64,000 nucleotides of DNA from Talpa occidentalis (Eukaryota > Chordata > Mammalia > Eulipotyphla > Talpidae): assembly GCF_014898055.3 (NCBI RefSeq), contig NW_026555331.1:95378684-95442683 (forward strand). The letters are read 5' to 3'. Positions within the stretch are counted from its first letter, which is position 1, and every line of letters starts with the position of its first letter. The translations under genes and the position numbers were made by a program. The notes below the pieces were generated by a model. It was not told the origin of the DNA. It saw only the letters and a program-made list of their open reading frames with translations, and did not search any database. This document shows, piece after piece, positions 46,831-60,620 of the stretch.

Positions 46831-48550
46831 GTTTTCCATTGTGATTTCCATTTGACTCATGGATAATAAATAATTTTATTATTTTCATTAGTTTGCTACT
46901 GTTGCACAAAAAATTACCATAAATTTAGCAGCTTAAAATACCATTCACTGATTAATTCACAATTCTATTCACATTTTTCAAGTACATATGCTTACAAAGC
47001 TAATCTACAAGATTCTTGCCTGTATTTTTTTAAAGTTGTAAAAGTCATTCTAATACTCAAGCAAATGAAAACCTCTGCTTCCTCACTGCACTGGTTTTCT
47101 ATAATGTGGAGGTTTATAAATGATTTTTATCTTGTAAAAATATATGAATTGCCTCCTACAGCTGTTTAATTTCCCAAAATTCTTTTTGGATCTAACTCTG
47201 AAGGGATAATTTTGTAGCTTTCTCTAGTCTCCCAACTACAGCAACTAGAAAATAGTACATTTACTGGGAAGGAAGTGATTTTCCTTTGATATTTGTAGTG
47301 TGAAAACTATTAGAGAAACACAACCCCCCCCAACTCCTACTCTATTCAACATGGCACACTACTGATTACAATTTGGCCATTTCTTGCCCAATATAGTAAA
47401 GGCAACATGAAGAAGAAAATGCAATATTTATTATTTACAGGTATAAGGCAAATATAAGTTTGTCAATATTATCAATGCAAATGTAATTTTTAGAAATTTT
47501 ACTGAATAAATTTTATTCAATTCAATAGCTGAAAGGATTCTAAAAATGATATATTCATAGTCTGGCAGTATTTTACCTCATATACTATGAAGAGATTAAA
47601 ATCAATTTCCATGTAAAGTCAGATTTTACATAAGGGATTTATAAATCTGACTAAAAGGCAGGCGGGAGATATGGAGATACTAAAGCACTGTACATTATGG
47701 GATTTTAACATGGAATAAATGAATTAATAGCTTAACTAAGTGTAGAAGGTTTACAGCAAGCAAATCCCCCAGTAAATGTTGACAGAATATAAATTTTCAC
47801 CTCCTCTACTCAATATACAACCCATTTGAAATCCAAACAGACCCTAGTCATCTTAAAAGCATTTGATAAACAATTCATATTAACTTTGTCCCACTTAGTC
47901 TTTCTGGGTTTCAAATTTTCACCAAATATGCAGTAGTTACATGTAATTATGGAATGGAATAATGGGATAATGGAACTGAGTAATAATTTTATGTTTTTGT
48001 CACTCAATTCCTTTAAAATTAAAATGAACAGTTCCTAGTTATGGCCATTCTTATCTTAGTCTATCCACTAGATCTAGACTGAAGCAACTTATGTAACTTC
48101 TATTAATAATTCCAAAACCCTGCACAATCTTAACAGAAAATATGAATGTAATTAACATCTTCATCAAAAATAGGCCACAGCAATGACTGTACTTATGCTA
48201 TGCAGTGGAAGGCTAAAATGACAAAAAATATAGCAATAGGAGCAAGATTCAAATAAATTGAACCTCCCCAATTCCAGAGCTATTCTAATATCGCTATATT
48301 TACAGACAGTGGGGTAAAATACACAGAAGGTTTTAGAGATTAAAAAAAAAAGTAAATATATGGGCAAAACTGTATAATCATCTTCACAGAATCAGAAAAA
48401 CACTAATATGAAACCTGATCTTGTTCTCTCCCCCCAAAAAAGACAAAGATAAGTTAGAAAAAAAAATAGATGAATGGAATTTAAATTATACTTGAACTAT
48501 GAACATTAGCCAGAGTTTTAGATTGCATACTACCATTTCAAAAATAACTT
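46831..48550. other. AT-rich intron-like sequence
   Basis: A short antisense MLT1-like tail may lie at 46885-46960 (TTAGTTTGCTACTGTTGC ... AGCAGCTTAAAAT). Nothing else is recognised; the short frames carry no known domain. Confidence 0.4.
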
Positions 48551-48551
48551 T

Positions 48552-48822
48552 AAGGGTCTCCCTAATGACCTAGGGGTTAAGTCTCAGCGCTACCACCACA
48601 AAGGTGCACCACAAAAACCTGAGTTATATCCACTGGCCAGGGCGCCAACCCACATGGCGCAGCAGACCTCTCCTGCCTCACTTGCTGCTCCCCTCAGCAG
48701 TGTATTTCAGTAGATCTGCCTGTTCTGTTCCCCACTCTGTCTCTGGTGATTCCTCTCACTCCCCCACACCTCTGGCCTATTCTCCAGTTCTTGTATGTAT
48801 ACATAATAAAATCTTTTAAAAA
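48552..48822 (+). mobile_element. tRNA-derived SINE, old copy
   Basis: The family body (CACATGGCGCAGCAGACCTC, CTCCCCTCAGCAGTGTATTT) is clear, while the tRNA-like head is strongly mutated and no confident target duplication remains. One of the older insertions. Confidence 0.85.
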
Positions 48823-49139
48823 AGAAAAAATTAGTTTTTAAAAATCATCCTAAAAGAGCACAATTGGCATATGATAAATATATTGTTATCTAAACCAATA
48901 GGGTAGATCCTTCCCTAAAAATTTTTAACATGTTCTCTGGTCCATAGTAAACTTCAATCTTATGAAGTATTGAAGTGTCCTATAACTCTGTGATTTAACA
49001 GAAAAAAATCAAACTGGAACATGACTTGACATTTGTAAGTTAGTATTAAAAGCTACATATTCAGTTGATACCTCCTCCACATGCACGAACTTCTAAATAA
49101 TCAATAATCAGTAATTATGCTAAAAATAATGGGCAACTT

Positions 49140-49340
49140 GATTTTCCTTTAACAACTGAAAGGATTAATTTCTTCTGTCAACTTGACTGGCCCATGGCAT
49201 ATGCCCAAATATTTGGCCAAACATTCTAGTGTTTCTGTGTGGGTTATTTTTAGATGGGATTAACAAATAGGTAGACTAAACAAGGTGCACACCCTATTTG
49301 GCTGGGTTTTATGCACTCAGACAAAGACCTGAGTAGAAGA
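49140..49340 (+). repeat. Ancient interspersed repeat, family not resolved
   Basis: CTGTCAACTTGACTGGCCCAT, AAATATTTGGCCAAACATTC and TTTTAGATGGGATTAACA are a sequence order found in a common ancient mammalian repeat whose name I cannot give with certainty. Confidence 0.45.
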
Positions 49341-49579
49341 AAGGTTCACTTTCTGCCTATCACTTGTGATAATTCCTTTGAGGTTAATCTATTTTGTATA
49401 TCAACCATCCATATTTTTTTTATTTCTGAGTTGCAGTCCATGCCATGAAAAATATCCAGTTTTCTTTTGATTAGTGTATGCACAGTATATATTTTTATAT
49501 TCATTTACTTTTAACCTACCAAATTTATTATTTTGGAAATGAGTTCATAAAGGCAGCATATAAATTGGGTCATGTTTTT

Positions 49580-51560
49580 TTAAATTTAATATATTTATAT
49601 ATATTCTACATCATTCTTTATTTTTGTACAATGTGTGCTTTTTCCCAGGTGTAGTCCCTATAAAATTCCCACCACCAATTCACCTGTGCTCCATCATCAC
49701 GGTCCCTTGTATTTGTTGAATCATGTGAGTTTTTTGTAGATCTTTATGATCAGTCCCTTATCAGTTGTATGGAGTGCAAAGGTTTTCTCAAATTGGGTCA
49801 TGCTTTAATATCCAAAATGAAAATCTTCATCTTTTAATTCATATGCTGAAACCATTTAAATGTATACCATTGATATGTTTGGATTTAAGTCAATTATATT
49901 TTATCTTCTCCCTGTTCTATGTTCCTGTTTTTCCTTCTCTCCTTTTGATTTAAACTTCAATTTTATATTTGGTTGCAATTTATCTTATGTTTCACTGTAT
50001 CTTTGTATAGGTTTGTTTGCTCTAGGGATTTCAATATACATATTTAACCTTTTAAAAATTATATAGAATGAAGGTTTTGCTACATCAAGTATAATATAGA
50101 AACCTAGACACTGTAGAGGTTTTTACCCTTCTGCCCTCACTTTGCAGTTGTCTTTGACACTGCAGCCTTCCCATACATGGAAATTCTCTGTATAAAGTAC
50201 AGGGAATTATATGACCCCATTCTATTTGCCAATTGTGTTGTTATTCCTTAAATTCTCATGTTCCAAGATTCCTTTTGGTATCATTTCCTTTCCATTGGAG
50301 ACCTTCCTTTAGATATTCTTTTGAAGTACATCTTCTGGCAATGAATTCTCTTTGGTTTCCTTTATCCAAGATGGTATTTATTTCACCTCCATTCTGGAAG
50401 GAAACTTTTTTTTGCTGGATATAGAATGCCAAGTTAATAGTGTATGTTTTGAGTACTTTAAAGAACTCATTCTACTTTGTTCTGATCTCCATGCTCTCTA
50501 ATAAGAAATCTACTTATTGAAATTATTGCTCCCTTATAAAAAATGCTTCACTCCTTTTTATCTACTTTTGATTATTTTTGTCTTTAGTCCTTGACAGTCT
50601 GATTATCAAGTGTTTAAGTAAGGTTTTCATTGGGGTTATGCCAGAGTTACCTGAGAATATTGAACCTTTAGATTTATTTCTTTCACCAAATATGGGGACT
50701 TTTTATCTCTACTTTTTCAATATTTTTTTTCCTTCTGAAGTTCAATATTTTTTTCCTTCTTAAGTTCAGGTGACATATTACTTTCCTATAGGTGATGAGC
50801 ACTATTAATTTTTCTTTCCAATCTTTTCATTCTGTAATTCAGACTGAAAAAATTTTTAGTGATGATTGCTTAATTTCACTGGCACTTTCTGTCATCTCCA
50901 TTCTGTTATTTTTTTTTTTTTTTTTTTTTTTTTTATAGAGGCATGCTTTATTTATTTGTTTGCTGGTTTGTTTGTTTGTTTTGTTTATACATGCACTGGG
51001 TACAGTCAGAAGCGCGGGAGGGCGAGAGAATTCACCAGAGCCAGAGCAGGGAGCAGAACAGACAGAAGGACCAAAGTACACTGCTGAGGGGAGCAGCGGG
51101 CGGCAGGAGAGGTCTGCGCACCATGTGGGACCCTCCTCTGGTGGCCGGGGAGCAGCTGGGGATCGAACCGGCGCCGCAGAGGCCGCGCGCAGCTTCGCAA
51201 CCCAGCGCTCAACCGCTGCGCCACCGGGGAGGCCCTCCATTCTGTTATTAAGCCCATTCAGTAAGGGGTATTTTTTGGTTATTCCATGCTTTCAACTTTA
51301 AATTTCCACTTGGCTCTATTTTACATTTTCAATAAAGCCTTTGCTAAGACTTTCCATCTTTCATTTCAAGAATATTTCCCCTTGCAGCAGCACTTTCTAA
51401 AATCAGTGTTTTAAAGTATTTTGTATGTAATTTCAACATATGTGTCATCCTGTCAGCATGGTATCTATTAGTTGGCCTTTTCCATGTAAGTTTAGATTTT
51501 CCCTATTTTTCTTATGCTAAATCATTGTGGATCTTATGCATTTGGAGTAATAGCCTCTCT
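49580..51560 (-). repeat. Old L1 / HAL1-like 5' and ORF1 region, antisense, with SINE inside
   Basis: A piece near 49700-49800 resembles antisense L1 ORF2. From about 50230, GGCAATGAATTCTCTTTGG, TATTTCACCTCCATTCTGGA, TTGCTGGATATAGAATGCC and GACAGTCTGATTATCAAGTG match the antisense ORF1-side region of old L1 or HAL1 elements. It is interrupted by the SINE at 50911-51235. Boundaries and subfamily are approximate. Confidence 0.55.
50911..51235 (-). mobile_element. tRNA-derived SINE, antisense, with long T/A tail
   Basis: Full family structure on the minus strand with preserved CpGs. A 14-bp target-site duplication, TCCATTCTGTTATT, lies at 50897-50910 and 51236-51249. The tail is unusually long and includes TTTG repeats (AAAC on the element strand). 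Confidence 0.93.
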
Positions 51561-54500
51561 CACCACAATTTCTTCTGAACTTTCCATTTCCTGAATCAAT
51601 ATCTTTTCACTTCATTCCTTTTCGGAAAACTGGGTCTTTATTTATCCTCACTTCCCTACACATTTTGTATGACTGCACCTATGTCCAAAGTGAAGCAACA
51701 GGAGGACAGAAACTAAAAACAAGAAAAGTAACAGGGTTCACCTCAACTCCTGAAACTCCAGGAACTCCACTTAAAGAGGAATGTTCACAGCTCTCAGAAT
51801 TTTATGTTCCCTGGGTCTCTATTATTGCCACTTTTGCTACCACTACTGACATAAAATTGCTTGGGGATTGAAGTGATAGTGGAAGGGGCCTCCAGAAAGG
51901 GAGGATAACTTCACTCTCCTTGAACATTACAGGATCCCTTTACTGCTCCTCTGGCAAGAATATACTTCTGTATTGGGGCATTGGCTGTATTGGGACCAAG
52001 TGAGAATACAGCATGAGAACAAACTGGCAAAAATTGCTGCCAGTAAGGTAGAATTTCACATTTTGGCCTTATTAATCCATCTGCTATCAATTACTTCAAA
52101 TTCTCAAATAGTTGTTCTATCTATTCTGTTCAGGTATTATAGTTCCCTTCATTTCCTTCCTTAATGGTACAAATAACATTACTTCCTGGAAACATAATAA
52201 AAATGAAGTATCCCTGTTACATGCCTCCCTAGTCATACATGATTATAATGTGGATTGCATCCACTTACAGAATAATGCCATCCATTTTATGTCAAAGGGT
52301 GGGGGCCATGTAAACCTTTAAATTTCAAAATCAAATTCACCCTCTCATTTGTATACTCACATTAAATAGGTATGAGTTAAGAATGTTTTCCAAAAGAGTC
52401 CTAAAATCAGATGCTTAGAGACTTAAAACTTAACATCCTGTAAACTGGTTCACTGGCCCACAATATGCTGTAGAAGACATTACATTTACTCTCAGATAAC
52501 ATAACCAATGAAGCATTCATTGAAACAGTGTGGACAGTTTCTCAGAAGCTTCTTACATAGGACCCTTCGAAGTCCTCTATGTACTAACAGCTCCAAGTGG
52601 AGGAAGTACAAGAAGACACGGATGTTCTTATATGCAATGGATATTCTGCTGCTTCTGCTTATTTCCTTGTCCTTCAAGGAGTTGGAAGTGGCAGAGAAGC
52701 AAGAAAATAAGCAGAATTCCAACTATCTTCCCTGGAGGGTACATTATAGAACTCCTACCATGATATCTTGAGTGTCAAAGTTCTGAACTGATCACAACTT
52801 CTCTGTCAAAGTCTCTTGAAATTCTCTCAAATTTCAAGTACCATGGAATTTTTTTCAGGATTTTCAAGCCCCTAATTTAACATTCTTTGCAACTCAAAAT
52901 ATATCAATCAATAGTTAGGACACATGGCTTAAACAAGTTATAGTCAAGTAAGTGTGTTTTTTGACAAATGTTTAATTCCAATGTTATTTTAACTGAAGGG
53001 CTTCATAGGCAATAGGAAGCGTAATGCATAAATCTTAATTTTTATGAGTAAAGTCAAAATTCAATTTGTATTATACTCATCTTTTTAAAGTTCCTCTTAT
53101 TTTCCTTAAATGATGCATCTCTGAGCACACATAAAATATATCATCTTCTTTTAAAGGTTAGAAAATAGATGCAGTTTCATTTCAACAAACATTTGATGTA
53201 AAATTTCCAATATGTACTTTTTTCCATAGTAAAGGAATATCTAAATCTATGCTTCAATCAATTAATCAACACTAGGGACACATGACTGCTAAGGATGGTG
53301 TTGGTATTTTACAAGAAATTTTCAGTTACAATGGAGGAGAGACAAATCTAAATACTAGATTAGTTCCACAAGCAAATCAGCAAGAAAAGTCTGTTTAAGT
53401 CAGCCTTCAATTTTCTTAGCAATATCTAACACATGATATTTTCTGTCAGGTCTAGCTATCTACTATACTGACCTCTTGAATCCAAGTTTTAGTATTCTTG
53501 GACAAATAAGAAACAACTATCAAATATTAGAAGAAGTAATTTCCAGAAGATATTTCAAGCCCCAGTGTCTTCAAGGTGAGGGCTGTTACCTTCCACTTTT
53601 CTGTTGAGTTCCTTGAATTAAATGAGTCTATTTTCTGTCTCACATGATTTAAAACTAGCATTAAACAGATTCACCATCCTTGAGCTTTGAAGTTCTGATC
53701 TCAGTTTCATCTATATAAAGATGCCTAAGTTCTAAACAACTAGAAAGATGACGCTATTAGAACAGAAAGAGAGAGAACAGCTATGAATAAAGGAAAAGCA
53801 GCCAATAAGATATGACTATAGAACAAATGGACAACAGGGGTAATAAATAAAAACTTGCAAGAAAACTGTACACACCCACATTGAAAGGTCAAAGTGGTCC
53901 TCTGAGAAGCTATTGTTGATTCTGCATGTTTCAACTGGAGGGTACGTAGGCAGATATTTTTTAAAAGATGTTTTATATCAGATCTTAACCACATTTTTAA
54001 ATGAGTCACTGACTACAGGATGAAATTTCCTACCTTACAACTAAAAGTAACAGACATGTGACATCTTGTCTCTTGTACATGTTTTTACGTGTGAGCATAT
54101 TACTGTTTTCCAAGTAAATTATGCAGTATCTTTTTTCCTTTTTCAAAGCTCAAATAATTTCTTCTGAGTTATTTGAAAGAAAGACATTTGAAGGAAAGAC
54201 AATTTTCTAAGGCTAATAACCCAACAGGATATTTGCAAAACATTTGTATTATTGTTTTGTACATAAACATGATGCTTGGAGTTTATGCTGTGTCACATTT
54301 TTCTACCTATCTCAGAGTAAAGTATAACTTGCTGACTTTTGTCTGTTATCAAGTCTTTTTTTAACTAACTGCTTCACACCTCACTGTGACCTTAGTTTTG
54401 GAACATGACAGATTCGCTTGCCTATTCTTGAATTATTATTTCACTAATGACAAATTAAGGAAATTATAGACGTACACAAAGAAGTGAACCATACTTTCTC

Positions 54501-55411
54501 TAATCTTGTCCCAAATATTTAACTTTCCTATTTATTTTTTTAAATAAAACTCTGAGGAAACCAAACTGCTATTAAATCACATTGCAGCTTTCCTTTGCTT
54601 ACTAATTAAAGTTTGACGCAAGTGTTCTTACAGATTCGCGTAAGATACAGTAACAGTACTATTTTCAAAAGAGTGAAGAACAAAAACTATATTATGTACA
54701 AAGAAGTTATGGTATTTATGTGAAAATTTGGAAAATGAAGTATCATAGTCAAAAGCCAAAAACATCAAAAATTACAGTTTCTATGTAAATCTTAGCTGTC
54801 ACTTTGCATTGTCCAAAAAGCATGGTTAATAACATAAATGGCGCCATCACTGGGTATTTAACAACAAAAACCTGATGAGGAAATACCACAGATGCAAAAC
54901 ATTGTCCAGTTACAGATGTAGAAAACCTGATTTAAACTTTCTCATCTTTTCAACTTGATTTAAAATATTCAAAAATACTTTGCATTTAAAATGTCATGAT
55001 TTTAAATAAAAATGTTCAAGGATCACTAAAAAATTAAGGCATTAGTTTCTTCATCTACATAAAACACACTGTAACATAATGAGTTTTCCTATTTCTCATT
55101 AGCACTGAATCAATTTTATTCACATGTGATTTTATTTTATTTCTTTCATTCAAAGCCAATTTAAAAGTATTCAGCTACTTTCAATGTATAAGCACAAAAG
55201 GATTCAATTGCTTTCCTACTAGTATAATTTTTTTAACTATATAACACATAGAAAAGCAGGCACATCAAGATTTACAGTTTGTTAATAAATACTTAACATT
55301 GAAAAAAATCCACCTGATTCACTGATATTTAAAAAGAAAGGATTTTCTGATTTACGATATTTTCTGAAATATGAGGCAGTTCCAAAAACTCAAATTTAAT
55401 TAATTTTCTTT
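51561..55411. other. AT-rich intron-like sequence
   Basis: No exon or repeat is assigned. The interval 52508-52771 has two overlapping plus-strand open frames and one on the minus strand, but no domain, splice site or family was recognised. Confidence 0.4.
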
Positions 55412-55430
55412 AAAATAAAGTGCTCAACAA

Positions 55431-55837
55431 CTGTTTACAATAGCTAAGCTTTGGAAACAACCCAAATGCCCCAAAATAGATGACTTGATCAAGAAGATAT
55501 GGTCTATATACACCATGGAATATTACTCAGCATTCAAAAAAGATAAACACATGCAATTTGCAGCAACATGGATGGTGCTGGAAGGGATCATGCTCAGTGA
55601 AATAAGCCAGAAAGAAAAAGAAAAATACCGGATGGTCTCACTCATAGCAGGAATCTAGAAAACTTAAATAAGGGACCAGGAAAATGAATAACTATAAGAA
55701 AGTGAAAATCAAAATCAACAAAAAACTATGAACCAGAGACACTCTATGGTGGGTGGGGGGTGGAGGGGAGGGATTGGGGTCAAAATAAGGGGGTTGCAAT
55801 TGTATGGTGAATATAAAAATAAAATTTATTTAAAAAA
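55431..55837 (+). mobile_element. Short 5'-truncated young LINE-1
   Basis: Only the last part of ORF2, the G-rich 3' UTR and an A-tail remain (about 0.4 kb). A 19-bp target-site duplication, AAAATAAAGTGCTCAACAA, lies at 55412-55430 and 55838-55856. It is nearly identical to the end of 34316-34970, so it is the same young subfamily. Confidence 0.95.
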
Positions 55838-55856
55838 AAAATAAAGTGCTCAACAA

Positions 55857-58800
55857 ATGGAAAATATATCAGTGACTAGGAAAAGATAAATTTTATATGA
55901 ACATCAATATAAATTGATTTAACTAATATTAATTGGTTCAAAATGAAATAATTTTAAATTTTAATAGTTTTTGACTTATATATAAACCACTCTATGAAAA
56001 GAAGCACCATAAGACACTTTATACAGCACAAGTTTACTTGGGTTTCTATAAACATTAATGGGAAAGCAAATATTTTTTAAAAAACACTATTTAATCAAAA
56101 TATTAATTAAAATGTTTGATGAAGGATGATGCTAGAAAACAAAAGTAATCTTATATTTAGAAATTCCATAGAGGTTTTTCTTCTTAGAAAATTTTAGAAT
56201 ATTGCTATCCTTTTGCCAGGATATGGTCAGCATATTAAGTCGATTGTGGGTTGGGACTGTTTATATGGCTTATGTAAATCTAGATAAAGTATGTTACCAC
56301 TGGCATCTGTTACCACTTTGGTAGTTTGGGTAGGTCTCAGCATGCAGCAGGCTTGGGTGGGCTCAACCAGTCTGTGTGACAAAAGTACAATACCTCATTG
56401 TTAAAGTCGCTGTTTACAAACTGATCAGTAAGCCCAATGTCTCGTCACACCAGTTAATTCCTAGAAAAGTTTATTTTAAATTTCACCCACAGTGGAAACA
56501 TCAAAGGGTTAAACATCAAAGAACAACGAACAAATCCAACTTTCCACTTCAGAAAAAAAGAATATTAAGAATCATTTGTCATATAATGTTATAGCAGTAA
56601 ATTTGTGATTAACAATATTTTTCAATAAAGATGACCGTATGAAAAACAAATATGAAAGCACTACTTTATATAAAGATTTCCTATTATTGAACAGTTCACT
56701 ATAAATGACAATCTAGGTAAGCAGACCAGCATTAAAGTGAAAAATAAGACTTATCTGACAACATAAATTAAAAGTGAGATTCAAGACTTATTATAAATCA
56801 CAATTTGGGCAGTCTAGTCAAAAGTTTGCCTGAAGTTAGTTACAACCAAATCAAAAGATATCAACTTGAAGATAAATTAAAATGAACCAAAATATATATG
56901 CTGTCCCAAGAACACATAAATTTGGGAGTACAAAATGCTCTTGCAAGACAAGCTATTCATAAAAAAAAAAAATGTTTTATAGAGTCTGAAAAAAAAAGTA
57001 AACAAGAAAATAGTTACATCAAAATGCAATTAGTTGATCAGCAGTAATTGGTATTCAAATGAAAAAGAAGTTTCAGGAAGGGAAACTTACAGAATACTAA
57101 GCACTCCTATCACAGCATGAACAAAAAGGTCCATCTCAGAAAAATACTTGAGGGTCCCTAACATCCAACTACCAGAATTTAAAAAGGAAAGGAAAGAGTA
57201 CCTAACCATCACTTTAAAACCACTGTTAGGATTTTTAATTTTTATTTTGACTCATTCTCTGGGCATGTCTAGAAACATGTCATTTCAATTTTTCCCACAC
57301 TTTTTAGAGACTATACTGTATCCTTAACACAGTACTGGGATGTACTATCTCATTCTCCATTGTGTGATCCTTCTTTATCAGGTCAGCTGAAGTTACAGTT
57401 TTAGCTTAATAGAATGAGTTCAGGCAGGCTGAATTTGATAAACCATGTGCTAGGCCCTCCAAAAGAGAGAAATTAAGTGCAGTATCAACTCCAGAGTCAG
57501 CATGAATAGCTGCATGACTCAGAAGTACAAAGTGGCCACATTTAGAAGAGTCAGACTAAGTGAGATCTGGGTTTATTGTAAAGAGCAAATGGGATAATAG
57601 ATAGAAAGTGTCTGTCATGAGAGTCATGTGCTGCCAGTCCTGGTTTTAAGCCTTGAAAAAAGTGGAAATATCCAAATATTATATGTCCATATTTTAAAAG
57701 AAAATAATAAAGACATTTGATATAGGAATACATTAAATGGAGCCCAATATACAATTGTGCAAACAGGTAGATTGGTAAGGTGAGAGGCAAGGCTCACCTA
57801 TTTCCATAAATTAAGGCCCTCAGATTCTAAGGAAGAAAATGTAGCAAAACCTTTAACCATATAAGTCAATTCAGTTCAGCTCAATAGTAGAAGATAAAGA
57901 AATAAAAATAGGTATTATTCCGTCTCAACTGATTCACAATCTAAAAGAGGTCACACCAAGCTACGGGCAAAGATGAAATCCAAAAAGTTCTTAAAACCAA
58001 AAAAAAAAAAAATTCATATATAAATGTAGTGCAACATATCAATTCTGAATTTGAGCTAGCTAGAAACTCTATAAACATTACTCTTGCATCACAAATAAAT
58101 AGTCACATATTACAAGTTTCATTTCATCTTGAGGTTTCAAATCCCACTGGTAATGGGGCATAATATATGACATACCACATTAGTTTCTGAAAATACAAAG
58201 CATTTGAAATTCCATCACACATATAATCTAAATATTTCAGAGTAAGGGATGTGAACAATTTCTGCTTAAGATAAAAGAAAATAATTCTATGAAGAAGTAA
58301 ACTACCTAAGGTAGTTTTACAGTTAAAAATGTTTACAGTTAAAAATTTTCTATCCATAAATTAGTATTTGCTTAGAACCTCTGAATATTTAATAATATAA
58401 AATCAATAACTCTACTTATATCATTGATTCTTGGAAAAGCAAAAGTCAATATACATAAAATGCCTTAAATGATGTCCAGCACAAATTAAGTACTCAATAA
58501 ATAAATTTTATTAGGCACTATTATTCTAATAAAATACTTCTGATATTTAGTAGGCAAACAAGTGAATATATAGCTCAGATAGTTGGCTTCCCATATATAT
58601 ATTTGGTAATTTTATTTTTGAACAATTTAGGAGTTCTTTGTCCTATGTCCAAGGGTATTTCTGTTATCAAGACCTCAAAAATAGTATTCATGTCAGTCAA
58701 ACAGGCAGGTAGTAATCTCGGTTTAGTAAACACGCATTTGGAGCTAGTAGAGCACAGTAAGATTTCAAGATCTTAATGCAATAAAGCTATTATTTAGATA

Positions 58801-58962
58801 GAAAATGACCCATAGAAAGACTGAAGTGCAGCCCAGGGGAATTAAAACTATAAGCTACTCAGCCAGTTTTTGTTAAATACAAACTGCATTCTGCATTGAA
58901 GGTCCCAGGTAATCACTATGCTGATGGCCAAGAGGCCCACAGTACTGTAGGAAAGCCCCAGA
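55857..58962. other. AT-rich intron-like sequence, nothing firm
   Basis: No exon candidate seen. Weak MIR/L2-type tail similarity near 58455-58505 (GTCCAGCACAAATTAAGTAC). A-runs occur near 56960 and 57998. Confidence 0.4.
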
Positions 58963-59075
58963 GCAGTGGTCCTCAATGTACATGAGAATCATCAGAATCA
59001 CCTCAGATTTATTAGAAATGCAAGCCCTAGAGCAGAAGTAAGCTTCAGAGATTGATCTAAATCAGTTGTTTACAA
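58963..59075 (+). repeat. MER5A-like hAT-Charlie fragment
   Basis: GCAGTGGTCCTCAATGTACA, GAATCATCAGAATCACCTCA and TTAGAAATGCAAGCCCTAGA resemble MER5A, including its CAGTGGTTCTCAA-type terminal repeat. Confidence 0.6.
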
Positions 59076-59126
59076 TCCAGTCAGACACATTCCTTTCCCT
59101 AAGAAAAAAGGCAGAATACTAAAACA

Positions 59127-59352
59127 AAGGAAAGGAGAAAACTAAAACAAAACAAACTCTAGAAATCAGACTGTGGAACTGAGGTTACCAGAGCTAGAGG
59201 GTGGCCATGGAAAACAAAGGGATAGGATCTTAAGGACTCTGGTGGAAGACTGTGGGTACCTTGGTGGTAGGTGCAGTGTAGTGACATGTATCTCAGGCTG
59301 TGTAATGCCATACCTCCAATACAGTGCTGTAAACTAAAGTTAAATGAAAAAT
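59127..59352 (+). repeat. Old L1 3' UTR fragment
   Basis: CTAGAAATCAGACTGTGGAA, GAGGTTACCAGAGCTAGAGG and ATACAGTGCTGTAAACTAAA parallel the 3' UTR at 3085-3310. A SINE follows directly. Confidence 0.65.
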
Positions 59353-59362
59353 AACACAACAG

Positions 59363-59630
59363 GGGCCTCCCTGGTGGCGCAAGGGTTAAGACACAACCTA
59401 TGCAGTTTGCGGCAGCCACTGCAGCACAAGTTCGATTCCTGGTCAGCCAAAGAGCAACCCACGTGGTGAGCAGATCTCTCCTGACTCACCCGCTGCTCCC
59501 CTCAGCAGTGTACTTTGGTCAATCTTCCTGTTCTGTTCCCCACTCTCTCTCTGGTGAATCCTCTCACCCTCCACCCCATGCCTCTGGCCTGTACCCCAGC
59601 TCTTGCATGCATAAATAAACTTTAAAAAAA
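59363..59630 (+). mobile_element. tRNA-derived SINE
   Basis: Begins GGGCCTCCCTGGTGGCGCAA and ends with an AATAAAC/A-rich tail. The target duplication is only weakly visible (ACACAACA against ATACAACA), so it is older than the copies at 37617 and 42879. Confidence 0.88.
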
Positions 59631-60437
59631 ATACAACAAAAAAGATAGTTATAGCACCTAAAAAATAAAATAGCACCTAAAAAGCATATCAGAACATCTC
59701 TTACTGAATAAGAAAAACAATGTATCTGCAATTTTCAAAACAGCCCCTACAATTACACCAAAAATCAGGTTTTTATATAAGAAAACTGCATCCAAAACAT
59801 GTAAGCAAAGTATTGAAATGTACAGACTCCTCAGTTGAACCACTCACCAACTATTTACAAAATAAATCATTTCCATTTTAACTAGGTAACAGAGATGACT
59901 TTACAAGAAACTAAACCAAGCTTTGTATTTCTTTGTGTTGAGAATGTAACCAACCATATCATGGCTTAGCAAACTTCTCCAGAGTGATGTTTACACATGG
60001 CCTGGCTTATATGTGAATCCACTTCAACATTCTGATTTATAGTTATAGATGATTTGTCTACATACAGATACAGAGATGCACAAATTATAGTACATTAATG
60101 GCTTGAAATACAATATTCTTGAAGTACAAAAAATTTGAGGGTAAATTAAAAGTACAAAGTACATCATGACCAGAGAAACAATTTCAATTTTAGAATGTGA
60201 ACTAATTTTTGAATTGGTTTTCTCAAAATTTCAGAGTAAACTAGATCCATTCAAAATTCAGATTCAGCATTTCTTTCAACTTCAATCAACATCTGAATTT
60301 AGAAGTTTACTTCTCAATGAAAGCCTGAGCACACAGTTCTACTCTTCATCTATTTTCTAAGGAGTCAGTTACTAACAGATTGTAAAACACCACACTTGCT
60401 TCAGGATTGTGCTCTTGCTAGGACTGTATGTTTAAAA

Positions 60438-60620
60438 CAGTGGTTCTGTCAGGAGACATCTTTGATGTCACTCCAGGGGGAGGGGAGGGAGGGTGAGCTA
60501 GTCTTGAACAAGCAAGTAGAGGCCTGATATACTGCTAAACCACCTACAGTGCACAGAATAGTCCCCTTACGAAAGTCACTAGGTTGAAAATGTCAATAGT
60601 GCTGGGGTTCAGACGCTCTA
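60438..60620 (+). repeat. MER20 hAT-Charlie element
   Basis: CAGTGGTTCT terminus, then GGAGACATCTTTGATGTCAC, CTGATATACTGCTAAACCAC, TACAGTGCACAGAATAGTCC and AAAATGTCAATAGTGCTGGG follow MER20 in order. Confidence 0.75.

Noticed and set aside
52508..52771. Overlapping frames as a small gene or retrocopy
   Set aside because: Several frames and both strands are open over the same interval, with no domain, splice site or family to choose one.
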